Assembly: GCA_003224635.1 (NCBI GenBank)
Contig: QHZK01000243.1
Location: forward strand, 1 to 9,100
Length of the DNA: 9,100 nt
DNA from: Acidobacteriota bacterium
GTDB lineage: Bacteria > Acidobacteriota > Terriglobia > UBA7540
Direction of reading: 5' to 3'
Under the pieces are notes generated by a model. That model was not told the DNA's origin and ran no database searches. It was given only the letters and a program-made list of their open reading frames with translations. This document shows, piece by piece, positions 1-6,925 of this stretch. Every line of letters begins with the position of its first letter. Positions within the stretch are counted from its first letter, which is position 1. The position numbers and the translations under genes were made by a program.

Positions 1-543
1 AAATCTCTTGGAAAGCAAAACGGTGAAAAGTGAAGTCATGCCCCAAACCCTCCTCAACCCCGATGCCATTATATCATGCTATACACGCCAGGGCCCTTTC
101 CTACTTAGTCTGCAGCAAGCGAGATGCCATGGCAGCCAGGAGTCGATGCACTCGGCCAGGGACAAGCGGGCTCGACCTTTGGCTGGCAGGGCTGCTTTGA
201 GGCTAACTCTAAGCGTGCCAACGGAATCAGGTCGGCACGGCAAGCCTGATAGCTAAAAATGCGGCCAATAGATTTACTTGGCCGAAAGCGCGCTGGCAGC
301 GCTCGATTACGGACTGGGTGTTGCCTATTTGCTACATCCCGACGCTTGAACCTTGTGCACGGCCCGCACCGCGTAATGCCCAAAGACACATCGGATTGAG
401 GTCGATCCCTGGGCTGACTGTAGCCTCACCTTGAGGTATCAAAAATATTACTTGCTTTTCCAGGTACATGGACGTATCATCTGTGGCTCCGCGAGCGGGT
501 CCACTCTCGCAGATGTCTAGCCAAGAGCAAGGGAATAGCACCC
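1..543. other. Gene-poor upstream region
   Basis: I see no convincing gene here. Short open frames exist on both strands, but none has a good ribosome binding site, recognisable domain or protein-like composition. The right-hand end probably holds the promoter and leader of the regulator gene that starts at 544. A 5-bp inverted repeat with a 10-nt loop (GCGAG at 491-495, CTCGC at 506-510) would lie in that leader. A second weak repeat (AGCGC 287-291, GCGCT 299-303) has no T-tract. I found no tRNA. Confidence 0.6.
452..480 (+). promoter_or_regulatory. Possible sigma-70-type promoter for the regulator gene
   Basis: TTGCTT at 452-457 is separated by exactly 17 nt from TATCAT at 475-480. The -10 matches the consensus in 5 of 6 positions; the -35 matches only its TTG core. 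Transcription would start near 487 and give a leader of about 57 nt before the ATG at 544. This is a pattern match by eye in an AT-richer part of the intergenic region, so it is tentative. Confidence 0.35.
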
Positions 544-2055
544 ATGAGCACCGATGGGAAGATTCCCGTCCACGTCAAAAAACTCCTAATCGTCGACCCT
601 GACGACAGCTTCGCCGTCATCCTCAAGACCGCGTTGGGGACGGCCTACTCGCTGGACCACGTGTCGAACATTGACGATGGCATCGCCCGATTGAAGCAAA
701 ATGACGTTGACGTGGTTCTGCTCAACTGGGACTGGCCGAAATCTGAACCCCCAATGAGACTCAAGTGCCAGGAATTCCTGGAAGAAGCTGACAGCGTCCC
801 CGCCCCGATCCCGGTGCTCGTTTTTACTTGGGACCGCCGGCGTGAGTGCGCCATGGAGATCGTGCGCCAGGGCGCGTTCGACGTCTTCCTTCAACCGCTT
901 GACGTGCTTGAACTTAAGTTCGCGCTCGATCGAGCCTACGTGCGCACGACCTTGCATCGCAACCTGTCCGCAGCGCGGGCGCTGGCGCCTTTCAGTCACG
1001 TCGCGGGGATGATCGGCAACAGCAAGAATATGCAGCGGATCTACGAACTTGTCACGAAAGTCGCGGCAGTCTTTACGACGGTGTTGATTCGGGGAGAAAG
1101 CGGGACCGGAAAGGAACTGGTGGCACGGGCGATTCACCGCATGAGCCCCAGGGCGGAGAAGCCGTTTATGGCGTTTTCTCCCTCGGCGCTGGCGGAGACT
1201 CTCATCGAAGATGAGTTGTTTGGACACGAAAAGGGCGCCTTTACGGGCGCTGCGCAAACCCGCCGAGGCCGCTTTGAGCAAGCCCAAGGCGGAACCGTCT
1301 TCCTGGACGAGATTGGCGATCTGGCGCTTTCAATGCAGGTCAAACTGTTGCGGGTCCTGCAGGAGCGAACACTGGAAAGACTCGGGTCGAGCACGCCCGT
1401 GCCCGTCGACATCAGGTTGATCTGCGCTACGAACCGCGATCTAGAAACCATGGTGAGACAAGGGACTTTTCGTCAGGACCTCTATTTTCGCATTTCCGTG
1501 TTCAGGATCGATCTTCCTGCCCTCCGGGACCGCCGTACCGACATCCCGATTCTGGCTGAGTTTTTCTGCCGTCATTTCGCAGAGGTCCACAAGAAAGACA
1601 TTCGTGGCCTCAGTCCGAGGTTCTTGAGTACGCTGGCCAGCTACGAGTGGCCAGGCAACGTGCGCGAGCTTCAGAACGTAATCGAGCGCAGCCTGATCCT
1701 TGCCGACGGCTCTCAACTCAGCGTCGAGGACTTGCCTTCGGAACTCAAGCCACTGGCAGTGTCCGCGGAAATTCCAAGAGGCTCTTTCCATGAAGCCGTC
1801 GATTGTTTCAGGCGGGAACTGATTCTGGCCGCTCTTCGCACTCATTCCGGGAACAGGCTCAGAGCGGCCCGCGAACTGAAAATCAGCCGCTCTTACTTGC
1901 ATCGCTTGCTTAAGAAACTGGATATCTCCTCGGAGGAATCCGGCGTCGCGGTCAAGGGCGAGCCTGGGGATGAGGTTGGACCTGAGGAAGAAGGCGGGCC
2001 TGGGGAAGAGCCCGACGACGAGGAAGAATCCATGGCTTCCGGGGGTCGCTTCTGA
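544..2055 (+). CDS. NtrC-family sigma-54-dependent regulator with a degenerate receiver domain
   Basis: This cytoplasmic DNA-binding protein of 503 residues should hydrolyse ATP to remodel sigma-54 RNA polymerase. Receiver-like domain, about 12-130: it keeps D18 and T95, but Asn61 sits where the phosphoacceptor Asp is expected (LLNWDWP) and Gln117 replaces the conserved Lys (FLQPLD). AAA+ domain, about 153-390: Walker A GESGTGKE (184-191), the sigma-54 contact loop GAFTGA (231-236), Walker B VFLDE (252-256), ATNRDL (295-300), FRQDLYFR (309-316) and WPGNVREL (369-376) are all intact. A Fis-type helix-turn-helix occupies about 423-461. Family members usually end about there; this one adds some 42 residues rich in Glu, Asp, Gly and Pro. 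The ATG is preceded by AAGGGA at 529-534, nine bases away. No sensor kinase is visible nearby. The layout recalls regulators of exopolysaccharide (PEP-CTERM type) loci, but that assignment is weak. The sigma-54 activator call is firm. Confidence 0.95.
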   Translation: MSTDGKIPVHVKKLLIVDPDDSFAVILKTALGTAYSLDHVSNIDDGIARLKQNDVDVVLLNWDWPKSEPPMRLKCQEFLEEADSVPAPIPVLVFTWDRRRECAMEIVRQGAFDVFLQPLDVLELKFALDRAYVRTTLHRNLSAARALAPFSHVAGMIGNSKNMQRIYELVTKVAAVFTTVLIRGESGTGKELVARAIHRMSPRAEKPFMAFSPSALAETLIEDELFGHEKGAFTGAAQTRRGRFEQAQGGTVFLDEIGDLALSMQVKLLRVLQERTLERLGSSTPVPVDIRLICATNRDLETMVRQGTFRQDLYFRISVFRIDLPALRDRRTDIPILAEFFCRHFAEVHKKDIRGLSPRFLSTLASYEWPGNVRELQNVIERSLILADGSQLSVEDLPSELKPLAVSAEIPRGSFHEAVDCFRRELILAALRTHSGNRLRAARELKISRSYLHRLLKKLDISSEESGVAVKGEPGDEVGPEEEGGPGEEPDDEEESMASGGRF

Positions 2056-2056
2056 A

Positions 2057-2073
2057 TGAAGCGAGGGGCTTCA
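2057..2073 (+). other. Hairpin just after the regulator stop codon
   Basis: TGAAGC (2057-2062) and GCTTCA (2068-2073) form a perfect 6-bp stem with a 5-nt loop, starting two bases after the stop codon. No T-tract follows, so it is not a standard intrinsic terminator. It could attenuate transcription or protect the 3' end, or be a chance repeat. Confidence 0.3.
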
Positions 2074-2189
2074 GGTTGCGCTCGCTCCCAGGTCCGAACA
2101 CCTCTGCACCGCGAGTGTCGCCGGTCGCATCAATCTGTGGCGACGGTCTGTGGCCGCCGGTCGGCGCTGGGGACGCCGCTACAGTCATC

Positions 2190-2194
2190 GAGGA
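2190..2194 (+). promoter_or_regulatory. Ribosome binding site favouring the GTG start at 2201
   Basis: GAGGA at 2190-2194 lies six bases before the GTG at 2201. The other in-frame starts, GTG at 2150 and TTG at 2255, have no comparable site. This is the main reason for placing the start of the first membrane protein at 2201. Confidence 0.45.
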
Positions 2195-2200
2195 ACTCAA

Positions 2201-3727
2201 GTGGGTCCTCGCGCTATTAGCACTCAGTCTGGTGTTCCGATCTCGACCCTGCCGTTGCGCGAGCAGCTCCGCCGTCTCTTTCCCTTTCATGTGGCTCTGG
2301 CCGCCATTCTCGCCCTAGGTGTGTATATCGCGGCGAGCGGAGGAATCGCGGACCCGGACATCTGGTGGCATCTCGAGAACGCCCGGTATCTGCTGACCTA
2401 CCACCAACTGCCCCGTATTGACACGTACTCGTACACCGCCGTGGGTCAACCCTGGATCAATCATGAGTGGCTGGCGGAGGTCCCTTACTACCTCGCCTGG
2501 CAGGCATGGGGTTTGCCTGGCGTCAACGCTCTTTTTGTGCTGCTGCTCGAGGTCATCTTGCTCGGCATCTTTTTTCTGTCGTACAAAAGTAGCGGCAACT
2601 TGAAAGGCTCCTGGGTGGTTACTTGTTTCTGCGTCTTCTTGACTATTGTGTCGTTCGGTCCCAGGACGATCCTATTTGGTTACATCTATCTGCTAATTTT
2701 GCTTTTCACGCTCTGGCGTTTTCGCTCTCGAGGGCAAGCTCCGCTCTGGATCATCCCTCTTCTGTTCTGCGTGTGGATTAACACCCATGGCTCCTGGCTG
2801 CTGGGATTGATTGTGTTCGGGCTAGTCGTTGGGTTGGAGGCCGTACGGTGGTCGCCTCGGCAGTTGCGGCAACTCCTGGTGACCGGAGCCGCCTCTTTGG
2901 CAGTGCTGCTGGTGAATCCTTACGGTTACCGGCTGGTATTCTACCCTTTTGACTTGGCGTTCCGTCAGAAGTTGAATACTGCCTACGGTGAGGAGTGGGC
3001 GTCGGTGAATTTCCACAACGCGCAGGGCAAAGTTGTGCTTCTTGTGCTGGTGGCCCTGTTGCTGGGTTCAGTCCTGGCCCGCTATCAGTGGAAACTGGAG
3101 GATCTGCTCTTGGCTCTGTTCGCCGCTTACAGCGCCCTCAGTCATATCCGCTTTCTTGTCCTGGCTGCAGTCCTCCTGGCGCCCCTGCTGGCGAAATTCC
3201 TGGACTTCATGCCGCCTTACCGGCCGGAGATCGACAAGCCGCTGCTCAATGCGGGGGTAGTCGCTTTCGCCGCGGTGCTCATGGTGAAATGGCTCCCTTC
3301 CCAGGCCTCGCTTGAAAATGAGAGGGACAAGGCATTTCCCACTCAAGCCCTCGGCTTCGTGATGTCACACGGACTGGCAGGCGAGCGGATGTTCAATTAC
3401 TACGGCTGGGGAGGGTATCTCGCCTGGGCGCAACCCGAGGTCAAGACTTTCATCGACAGCCGCACCGACATTTTTGAATACACAGGCGTGCTCAAGGATT
3501 ATCTCGACGCGACGGGCTTGAAGGGCACGTTGAAGGTCCTGGATAGACGCCAGGTCCAGTGGGTCCTGTTCCCGCCGAGGGACCCGGTTTCCTACTTCCT
3601 TGCACACACCGACAACTGGCGAGTGGTTTACAACGACAGCGTGGCGGAGGTCTTCGAGAGGGCGGGAACCGCGCCCGTCACGAGTTCGGCCAATAAGAAG
3701 AATCATCGGGCGGATACCCTCAAATGA
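2201..3727 (+). CDS. Multi-pass membrane protein, GT-C glycosyltransferase-like (paralogue 1)
   Basis: Predicted integral membrane protein of 508 residues with roughly ten hydrophobic segments. The first segment (about 31-48) leads into a loop with DPDIWWH (51-57), LPRIDTYSYT (70-79) and HEWLAEVPYY (88-97). An acidic motif just after the first helix is typical of GT-C enzymes, which use lipid-linked sugars on the outer face of the membrane. The C-terminal part, about 380-490, looks soluble: WGGYLAW (403-409), FIDSRTD (417-423), VLFPP (455-459) and VVYND (475-479). The GT-C assignment is inference; sugar donor and acceptor are unknown. It is about 60% identical by eye to the next gene along almost its whole length. 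The start is uncertain: GTG 2201 has a GAGGA site, while GTG 2150 and TTG 2255 are alternatives. The paralogue's Met1 aligns with a Pro codon here (2252), so the ancestral start seems lost or moved. The gene may be co-transcribed with the regulator. Confidence 0.88.
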   Translation: MGPRAISTQSGVPISTLPLREQLRRLFPFHVALAAILALGVYIAASGGIADPDIWWHLENARYLLTYHQLPRIDTYSYTAVGQPWINHEWLAEVPYYLAWQAWGLPGVNALFVLLLEVILLGIFFLSYKSSGNLKGSWVVTCFCVFLTIVSFGPRTILFGYIYLLILLFTLWRFRSRGQAPLWIIPLLFCVWINTHGSWLLGLIVFGLVVGLEAVRWSPRQLRQLLVTGAASLAVLLVNPYGYRLVFYPFDLAFRQKLNTAYGEEWASVNFHNAQGKVVLLVLVALLLGSVLARYQWKLEDLLLALFAAYSALSHIRFLVLAAVLLAPLLAKFLDFMPPYRPEIDKPLLNAGVVAFAAVLMVKWLPSQASLENERDKAFPTQALGFVMSHGLAGERMFNYYGWGGYLAWAQPEVKTFIDSRTDIFEYTGVLKDYLDATGLKGTLKVLDRRQVQWVLFPPRDPVSYFLAHTDNWRVVYNDSVAEVFERAGTAPVTSSANKKNHRADTLK

Positions 3728-3757
3728 ACTTGATGTCTTCTCCGGACCTTTTGCCTG

Positions 3758-3800
3758 TTGAGTGGCTCGATGTGCTCCGTATAATTCAAACTCTCTGAGG
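3758..3800 (+). promoter_or_regulatory. Promoter and ribosome binding site of paralogue 2
   Basis: TTGAGT (3758-3763), a 16-nt spacer and a perfect TATAAT (3780-3785) form a good sigma-70-type promoter in the 80-nt gap between the two membrane-protein genes. Transcription would begin near 3792, giving a very short leader. GAGG at 3797-3800 lies seven bases before the ATG at 3808. Paralogue 2 may therefore be expressed independently of paralogue 1. Confidence 0.5.
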
Positions 3801-3807
3801 TAGCGGT

Positions 3808-5316
3808 ATGCTTCGTGAAAGAATCAAGACCATCTTTTCGTTCCCCGTGGTTTTGGCCTCCCTTCTCGTCTGGTGGTTGTCCGGAGTGGTGAAACCGGGC
3901 CTTGGAGACCCGGACCTTTGGTGGCACATGGAAAATGCCCGCTTCTTGTTTAGCCACCACCACCTTCCCCGATTCGACGCGTTTTCGTACACTACGATGG
4001 GCCATCCCTGGATGGACCATGAATGGTTGGCGGAGGTTCCTTACTATCTCGCCTGGCACGCTTTCGGTCCGGTCGGTGTCTACGTCACGTTGATTGTGAT
4101 CCTGGAAGGGATTCTGCTCGGAGTCTTTTACCTGGCCTCGAAGGGCAGCGGCAACGTCAAAGGAGCGTGGCTGGTTTCCTGCTTTTGCGTGCTTTTGGCA
4201 GCCGTGTCATTCGGCCCGCGCACCCTCCTGTTTGGATACGTCTATCTGCTGATTATCCTGCTTGTGCTTCAGCAGTTCCGCGCCAAAGGTCAAGCTCCCC
4301 TGTGGATGATCCCCATAGCGTTCTGTCTGTGGATCAACAGCCACGGCTCATGGTTGATCGGGATGACGGTCTTCGGCATCATCATTGCGTCTGGTCTTGT
4401 ACAGGGTAATTGGGGACGCGTCGAGGCGGTGCGCTGGTCACCGCGACAGTTGCGGCAGTTACTCGTAACCCTGGGAGCATCTGTTGCCGCCCTTTTCGTG
4501 AACCCGTTCGGCTACCATCTTGTCTTCTACCCGTTTGATATGGCCTTCAAACAGAAACTGACGGTGAATAACATTGAGGAATGGGCTTCAGTGGATTTTC
4601 ACGACGGGCGGGGAAAGGTCGTGCTCATCCTGCTGGTCGCTCTCTTAGTCGGCGCCCTGCTCAGCCGCCACCGCTGGGAGCTGGGGCAGCTTGGCCTGGC
4701 AGTGCTCGCCGTCTATTCCGGCCTGACCTACGTAAGATTTCTCTTCCTGGCGGCAATTTTGCTGGCCCCGCTGCTGGCAAAGTTTCTGGATTTCCTGCCA
4801 CCTTACCGACCGGAAATTGACAAGCACTGGCTCAATGCGGCGATCCTTGCCGGGATGCTGCTCGTCATCGTAGCACGCTTCCCTTCGCGCGCCGCGCTTG
4901 AGAATACAGTGGCCGAGCGCTTTCCGGTCGCAGCCATGGCCTACATCAAGACACACGGACTTCCCGGCCGGACGTTTAACCACTACATGTGGGGAGGGTA
5001 CGTGGCTTGGAAGGAACCCGAGCTCAAGACCTTCATCGATAGCCGTAGCGACATCTATGAGCGCTCGGGCGTCCTCGCGGATTACCTCGACGCCATTCGC
5101 ATGAAGGACTCGCTCAAGATTCTCGATAAGTATCAGATTCAGTCGGTGCTGTTTCCACCCAAAGAAGCTCTGTCGTATCTTCTCGAGCACAACTCGAATT
5201 GGAAGGTCGTTTACAACGACAATGTGACGGAGATTTTCGAAAGGGTCGGTCCCATGCCGGCCGAAGCGTCACCTGTGGCAGCGACCCACCAGACCTCTGG
5301 ACCGAAGGCCTATTAA
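3808..5316 (+). CDS. Multi-pass membrane protein, GT-C glycosyltransferase-like (paralogue 2)
   Basis: Integral membrane protein of 502 residues, the tandem paralogue of the preceding gene. The ATG has a well-placed GAGG and directly precedes LRERIKTIF, which matches the equivalent region of paralogue 1. The first membrane segment (about 10-28) is followed by the presumed active-site loop: DPDLWWH (34-40), LPRFDAFSYT (53-62) and HEWLAEVPYY (71-80). The soluble C-terminal part carries WGGYVAW (395-401), FIDSRSD (409-415), VLFPP (447-451) and VVYND (467-471). All presumed functional motifs are kept in both copies, so neither looks like a decaying duplicate. Compared with paralogue 1 it has about ten extra residues (IASGLVQGNWGR, 193-204) just before the shared EAVRWSPRQLRQLLVT stretch, on a loop between membrane segments. 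The extreme C-termini (after about residue 480) are unrelated. A GT-C-like role in surface glycan assembly is inference; no substrate can be read from the sequence. Confidence 0.93.
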   Translation: MLRERIKTIFSFPVVLASLLVWWLSGVVKPGLGDPDLWWHMENARFLFSHHHLPRFDAFSYTTMGHPWMDHEWLAEVPYYLAWHAFGPVGVYVTLIVILEGILLGVFYLASKGSGNVKGAWLVSCFCVLLAAVSFGPRTLLFGYVYLLIILLVLQQFRAKGQAPLWMIPIAFCLWINSHGSWLIGMTVFGIIIASGLVQGNWGRVEAVRWSPRQLRQLLVTLGASVAALFVNPFGYHLVFYPFDMAFKQKLTVNNIEEWASVDFHDGRGKVVLILLVALLVGALLSRHRWELGQLGLAVLAVYSGLTYVRFLFLAAILLAPLLAKFLDFLPPYRPEIDKHWLNAAILAGMLLVIVARFPSRAALENTVAERFPVAAMAYIKTHGLPGRTFNHYMWGGYVAWKEPELKTFIDSRSDIYERSGVLADYLDAIRMKDSLKILDKYQIQSVLFPPKEALSYLLEHNSNWKVVYNDNVTEIFERVGPMPAEASPVAATHQTSGPKAY

Positions 5317-5651
5317 ACGCCAGGATGCCTGGGTCGAGAAGTTCCTCGCCAATGACCGCTTGTGCGTCCAGCGCAGCTTTTAGATGGACGGCTTGCGCCC
5401 CTTGGCAGCGCCGAGTCGATATTCGGCGGGCGGCTTCCCGCCAGCCCTAAACTCGAACCAGAAACTGACGTTCCACTCGTTCACACGCTTGGTCCACCTT
5501 TGTTTCCCCTAGTACTCAGGTTCTCTGATTGTTTGGTCTTGCTCCCCCCGCGTTGTCTACGCCTTTCGGTCTTCAAGTGTCGACCGGACCTGGCGGTTCA
5601 TGCACCCTTAAGGGCTCTTGGATAGAATGGATTACTTCAGAGGTCCTTAGC
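5317..5651. other. Intergenic stretch without a supported gene
   Basis: I see no gene with a credible start or protein-like composition here. A short inverted repeat (CCAGG 5320-5324, CCTGG 5328-5332) follows the stop codon of paralogue 2, and a stronger GC hairpin lies at 5425-5442. Neither is followed by a T-tract. Confidence 0.5.
5425..5442. other. GC-only hairpin downstream of paralogue 2
   Basis: GGCGGG (5425-5430) pairs perfectly with CCCGCC (5437-5442) around a 6-nt loop, about 110 nt after the stop codon of the second membrane-protein gene. With no T-run it would be at best a Rho-assisted or non-canonical terminator. It may also occur by chance in GC-rich DNA. Confidence 0.3.
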
Positions 5652-5828
5652 ATGCAAAACGTTCAGCGACGGGGCGCTTATTCTTTTGGCCAGATGGGTC
5701 CCTGTTTGGAAGTCGGTTTGCAAGCAGCGAAGGTCAGCAAGCATATTTCGAAGGCGTGCGGGCTGCATCAAGGCGGGAAGTCGCGTCGTCGATTAACTTT
5801 TTTAGGTAACAGAACGTTGGAAACATAG
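5652..5828 (+). CDS. Doubtful small ORF of 58 residues
   Basis: This ATG-initiated frame runs from 5652 to a TAG at 5826-5828 and has AGAGG (5639-5643) eight bases upstream. The product would be small, basic and soluble, with two Cys and a Lys/Arg-rich segment (GGKSRRR) near the C-terminus. It has no signal peptide, membrane segment or domain that I recognise. A sigma-54-like promoter sequence inside the frame argues that the stretch may be regulatory rather than coding. Treat it as a candidate only. Confidence 0.25.
   Translation: MQNVQRRGAYSFGQMGPCLEVGLQAAKVSKHISKACGLHQGGKSRRRLTFLGNRTLET
5707..5722 (+). promoter_or_regulatory. Sigma-54-like -24/-12 element
   Basis: TGGAAG, five bases, then TTGCA matches 9 of the 11 specified positions of the TGGCAC-N5-TTGCW consensus, with the required 10-nt spacing between GG (5708-5709) and GC (5720-5721). 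Transcription would start near 5733, about 140 nt before the small membrane-protein gene at 5872. A sigma-54 activator gene is present upstream in the window, which makes the match more interesting. It is still a single by-eye match and could be chance. Confidence 0.35.
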
Positions 5829-5871
5829 TGAGGAAGAGGTTTACAATTGCCCCGACGAAACCCAAACGCTC

Positions 5872-6330
5872 ATGATAGTTAACCGCAAGGTCGACCGCTT
5901 GCTGATCCTCGTCCTCCCGCTTGTTTTCGTCGTCTACTTGTCAACGCGTCCTACCTATCAGTTACAGGAGGAGCCGCCGCCTGAATTTCTTCGCGCGCAG
6001 TCCGACTGGCCACCGAAACGCAGAGCCGCGGAAGAGCAGTTGGCGAGGGCCTACTGGAAGTGCGCCGTGAACGCGATCGAGTGGCGGTATGCGTATGGGG
6101 AGAACCTCCCGAACGATCCCCCTCCCGAGTTCACGAGCGGCGAGACCAGCCCCGGCGGCCTTCGCTCTGAAGATGCTGCTACGGCCAGGGGCCGTTACTG
6201 GCAAAGACTGCGGCGCGTCTGGATTCTGCCCCACGTCTGGCGAACGAATTACAGTTTGAGTTTTGCCTGGGTCGCCAGGCTGCTGACTTCCTTCGGCGAT
6301 TGGGCCACCAGCTTATGGCAAAGCCGCTGA
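5872..6330 (+). CDS. Small single-span membrane protein of unknown function
   Basis: A protein of 152 residues that I cannot assign to a named family. A short basic N-terminus is followed by one hydrophobic helix (about 9-24, LLILVLPLVFVVYL), which suggests an inner-membrane anchor with the rest outside the cytoplasm. The middle holds a charged helical stretch (about 48-75), a single Cys64 and two similar proline-rich pieces, EEPPPEFLR (33-41) and NDPPPEFTS (81-89). The C-terminal 45 residues are rich in Trp and Arg and look amphipathic. The ATG at 5872 lacks a good ribosome binding site: the purine-rich stretch at about 5829-5840 is too far away, and no in-frame alternative start lies close upstream. 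The gene follows the two membrane proteins on the same strand after a long gap and may use the sigma-54-like site at 5707. Composition and length support a real gene; function is unknown. Confidence 0.75.
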   Translation: MIVNRKVDRLLILVLPLVFVVYLSTRPTYQLQEEPPPEFLRAQSDWPPKRRAAEEQLARAYWKCAVNAIEWRYAYGENLPNDPPPEFTSGETSPGGLRSEDAATARGRYWQRLRRVWILPHVWRTNYSLSFAWVARLLTSFGDWATSLWQSR

Positions 6331-6423
6331 TGACCGCGCTCGGGAGATGGAGATTGGGCCAGCGCGTCATTCAGGAGCGCGGGGCATGACATCACACCGC
6401 CGAAGCCCGGCGCCTCGGGATTG

Positions 6424-6918
6424 TTACTTCTGGATTGAAAAGGTCAAGACGGACTTGTACTTATCTTGTAGTTCCCCGTTGAGCGAGAGCTTTTCTCCCC
6501 GACTGATCGAAATCTCTTTTCGCCAGGGAAGGGAAGCGGGACGCTTCAACTCAATAACGTGTTTGCCTTCGGGAATCTTGAGCTCGGCGGGGGTGTAGGC
6601 GATCGGCGCGCCATCGACCAGGATAGTGGCCTTCGGAGGCACGGAATCGATGTGGACAGCGCCGCCCTCCTTCTGACCCTTCGCCTCAAGCTGGCGCCTG
6701 TTCTCCTCCATCGTGCTCTCGACCGATTTCAATCTGGCTCCCTGACGTTCATCGAGCTGCCTAGCCTTCGACCCCAGCCCAGACGCTATTTTGGTGGTGA
6801 CGACGCCTGAGTGCCCCGCGAGCACTCCGTACTGCGCGGCCGCCTGGGCCCGGGCTGAGGAAGAAAATGCGCCGAAAGTCAGAGTGAGAGTTATTGGCAG
6901 TGTGATCCAGTTGGTCAT
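6424..6918 (-). CDS. Secreted PEGA-domain protein
   Basis: Protein of 164 residues with a Sec signal peptide: a hydrophobic stretch (about 3-19) and likely cleavage after SARA (residue 24). There is no lipobox Cys, so it is probably periplasmic or exported. Residues about 45-85 are charged and helical, with possible coiled-coil character. A PEGA domain covers about 87-152, with the typical pattern VPPKATILVDG, TPAELKIPEGKH and a final beta-rich part. PEGA domains are small beta folds found in envelope proteins, thought to bind surface structures or other proteins; no enzymatic role is expected. The frame stays open upstream to 7197, but that extension crosses a cluster of palindromes and has no protein-like features. 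The ATG at 6918 has a perfect GGAGGG seven bases away and begins the signal peptide, so I chose it. The gene lies downstream of the sulfatase-like gene on the same strand. Confidence 0.9.
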   Translation of the reverse strand: MTNWITLPITLTLTFGAFSSSARAQAAAQYGVLAGHSGVVTTKIASGLGSKARQLDERQGARLKSVESTMEENRRQLEAKGQKEGGAVHIDSVPPKATILVDGAPIAYTPAELKIPEGKHVIELKRPASLPWRKEISISRGEKLSLNGELQDKYKSVLTFSIQK

Positions 6919-6925
6919 GTGCGTA

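Noticed and set aside
281..296. GG-N10-GC spacing near 283-296, considered as a sigma-54 promoter for the regulator gene.
   Set aside because: Only the GG and GC dinucleotides fit; the -12 half reads CGCGC rather than TTGC. The site is also about 250 nt from the start codon.
8..389. Open frames on both strands in the first 400 bases (8-256 plus, 105-389 minus).
   Set aside because: They overlap each other, lack good ribosome binding sites and show no domain, signal peptide or membrane segment. They look like chance open frames in GC-rich DNA.
586..1287. Long minus-strand open frame (233 codons) inside the regulator gene.
   Set aside because: It is antisense to a gene with clear AAA+ motifs, and its product has no recognisable features. 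Long antisense frames are common in GC-rich genes.
4645..5190. Minus-strand open frame of 181 codons inside paralogue 2.
   Set aside because: It is a shadow of the real gene. A similar antisense frame over paralogue 1 (3365-3706) reflects the shared sequence of the two copies, not a coding antisense gene.
6398..6412. Hairpin CGCCG / CGGCG between the convergent genes, considered as a bidirectional terminator.
   Set aside because: The stem has only five base pairs, and no T-tract follows on either strand.
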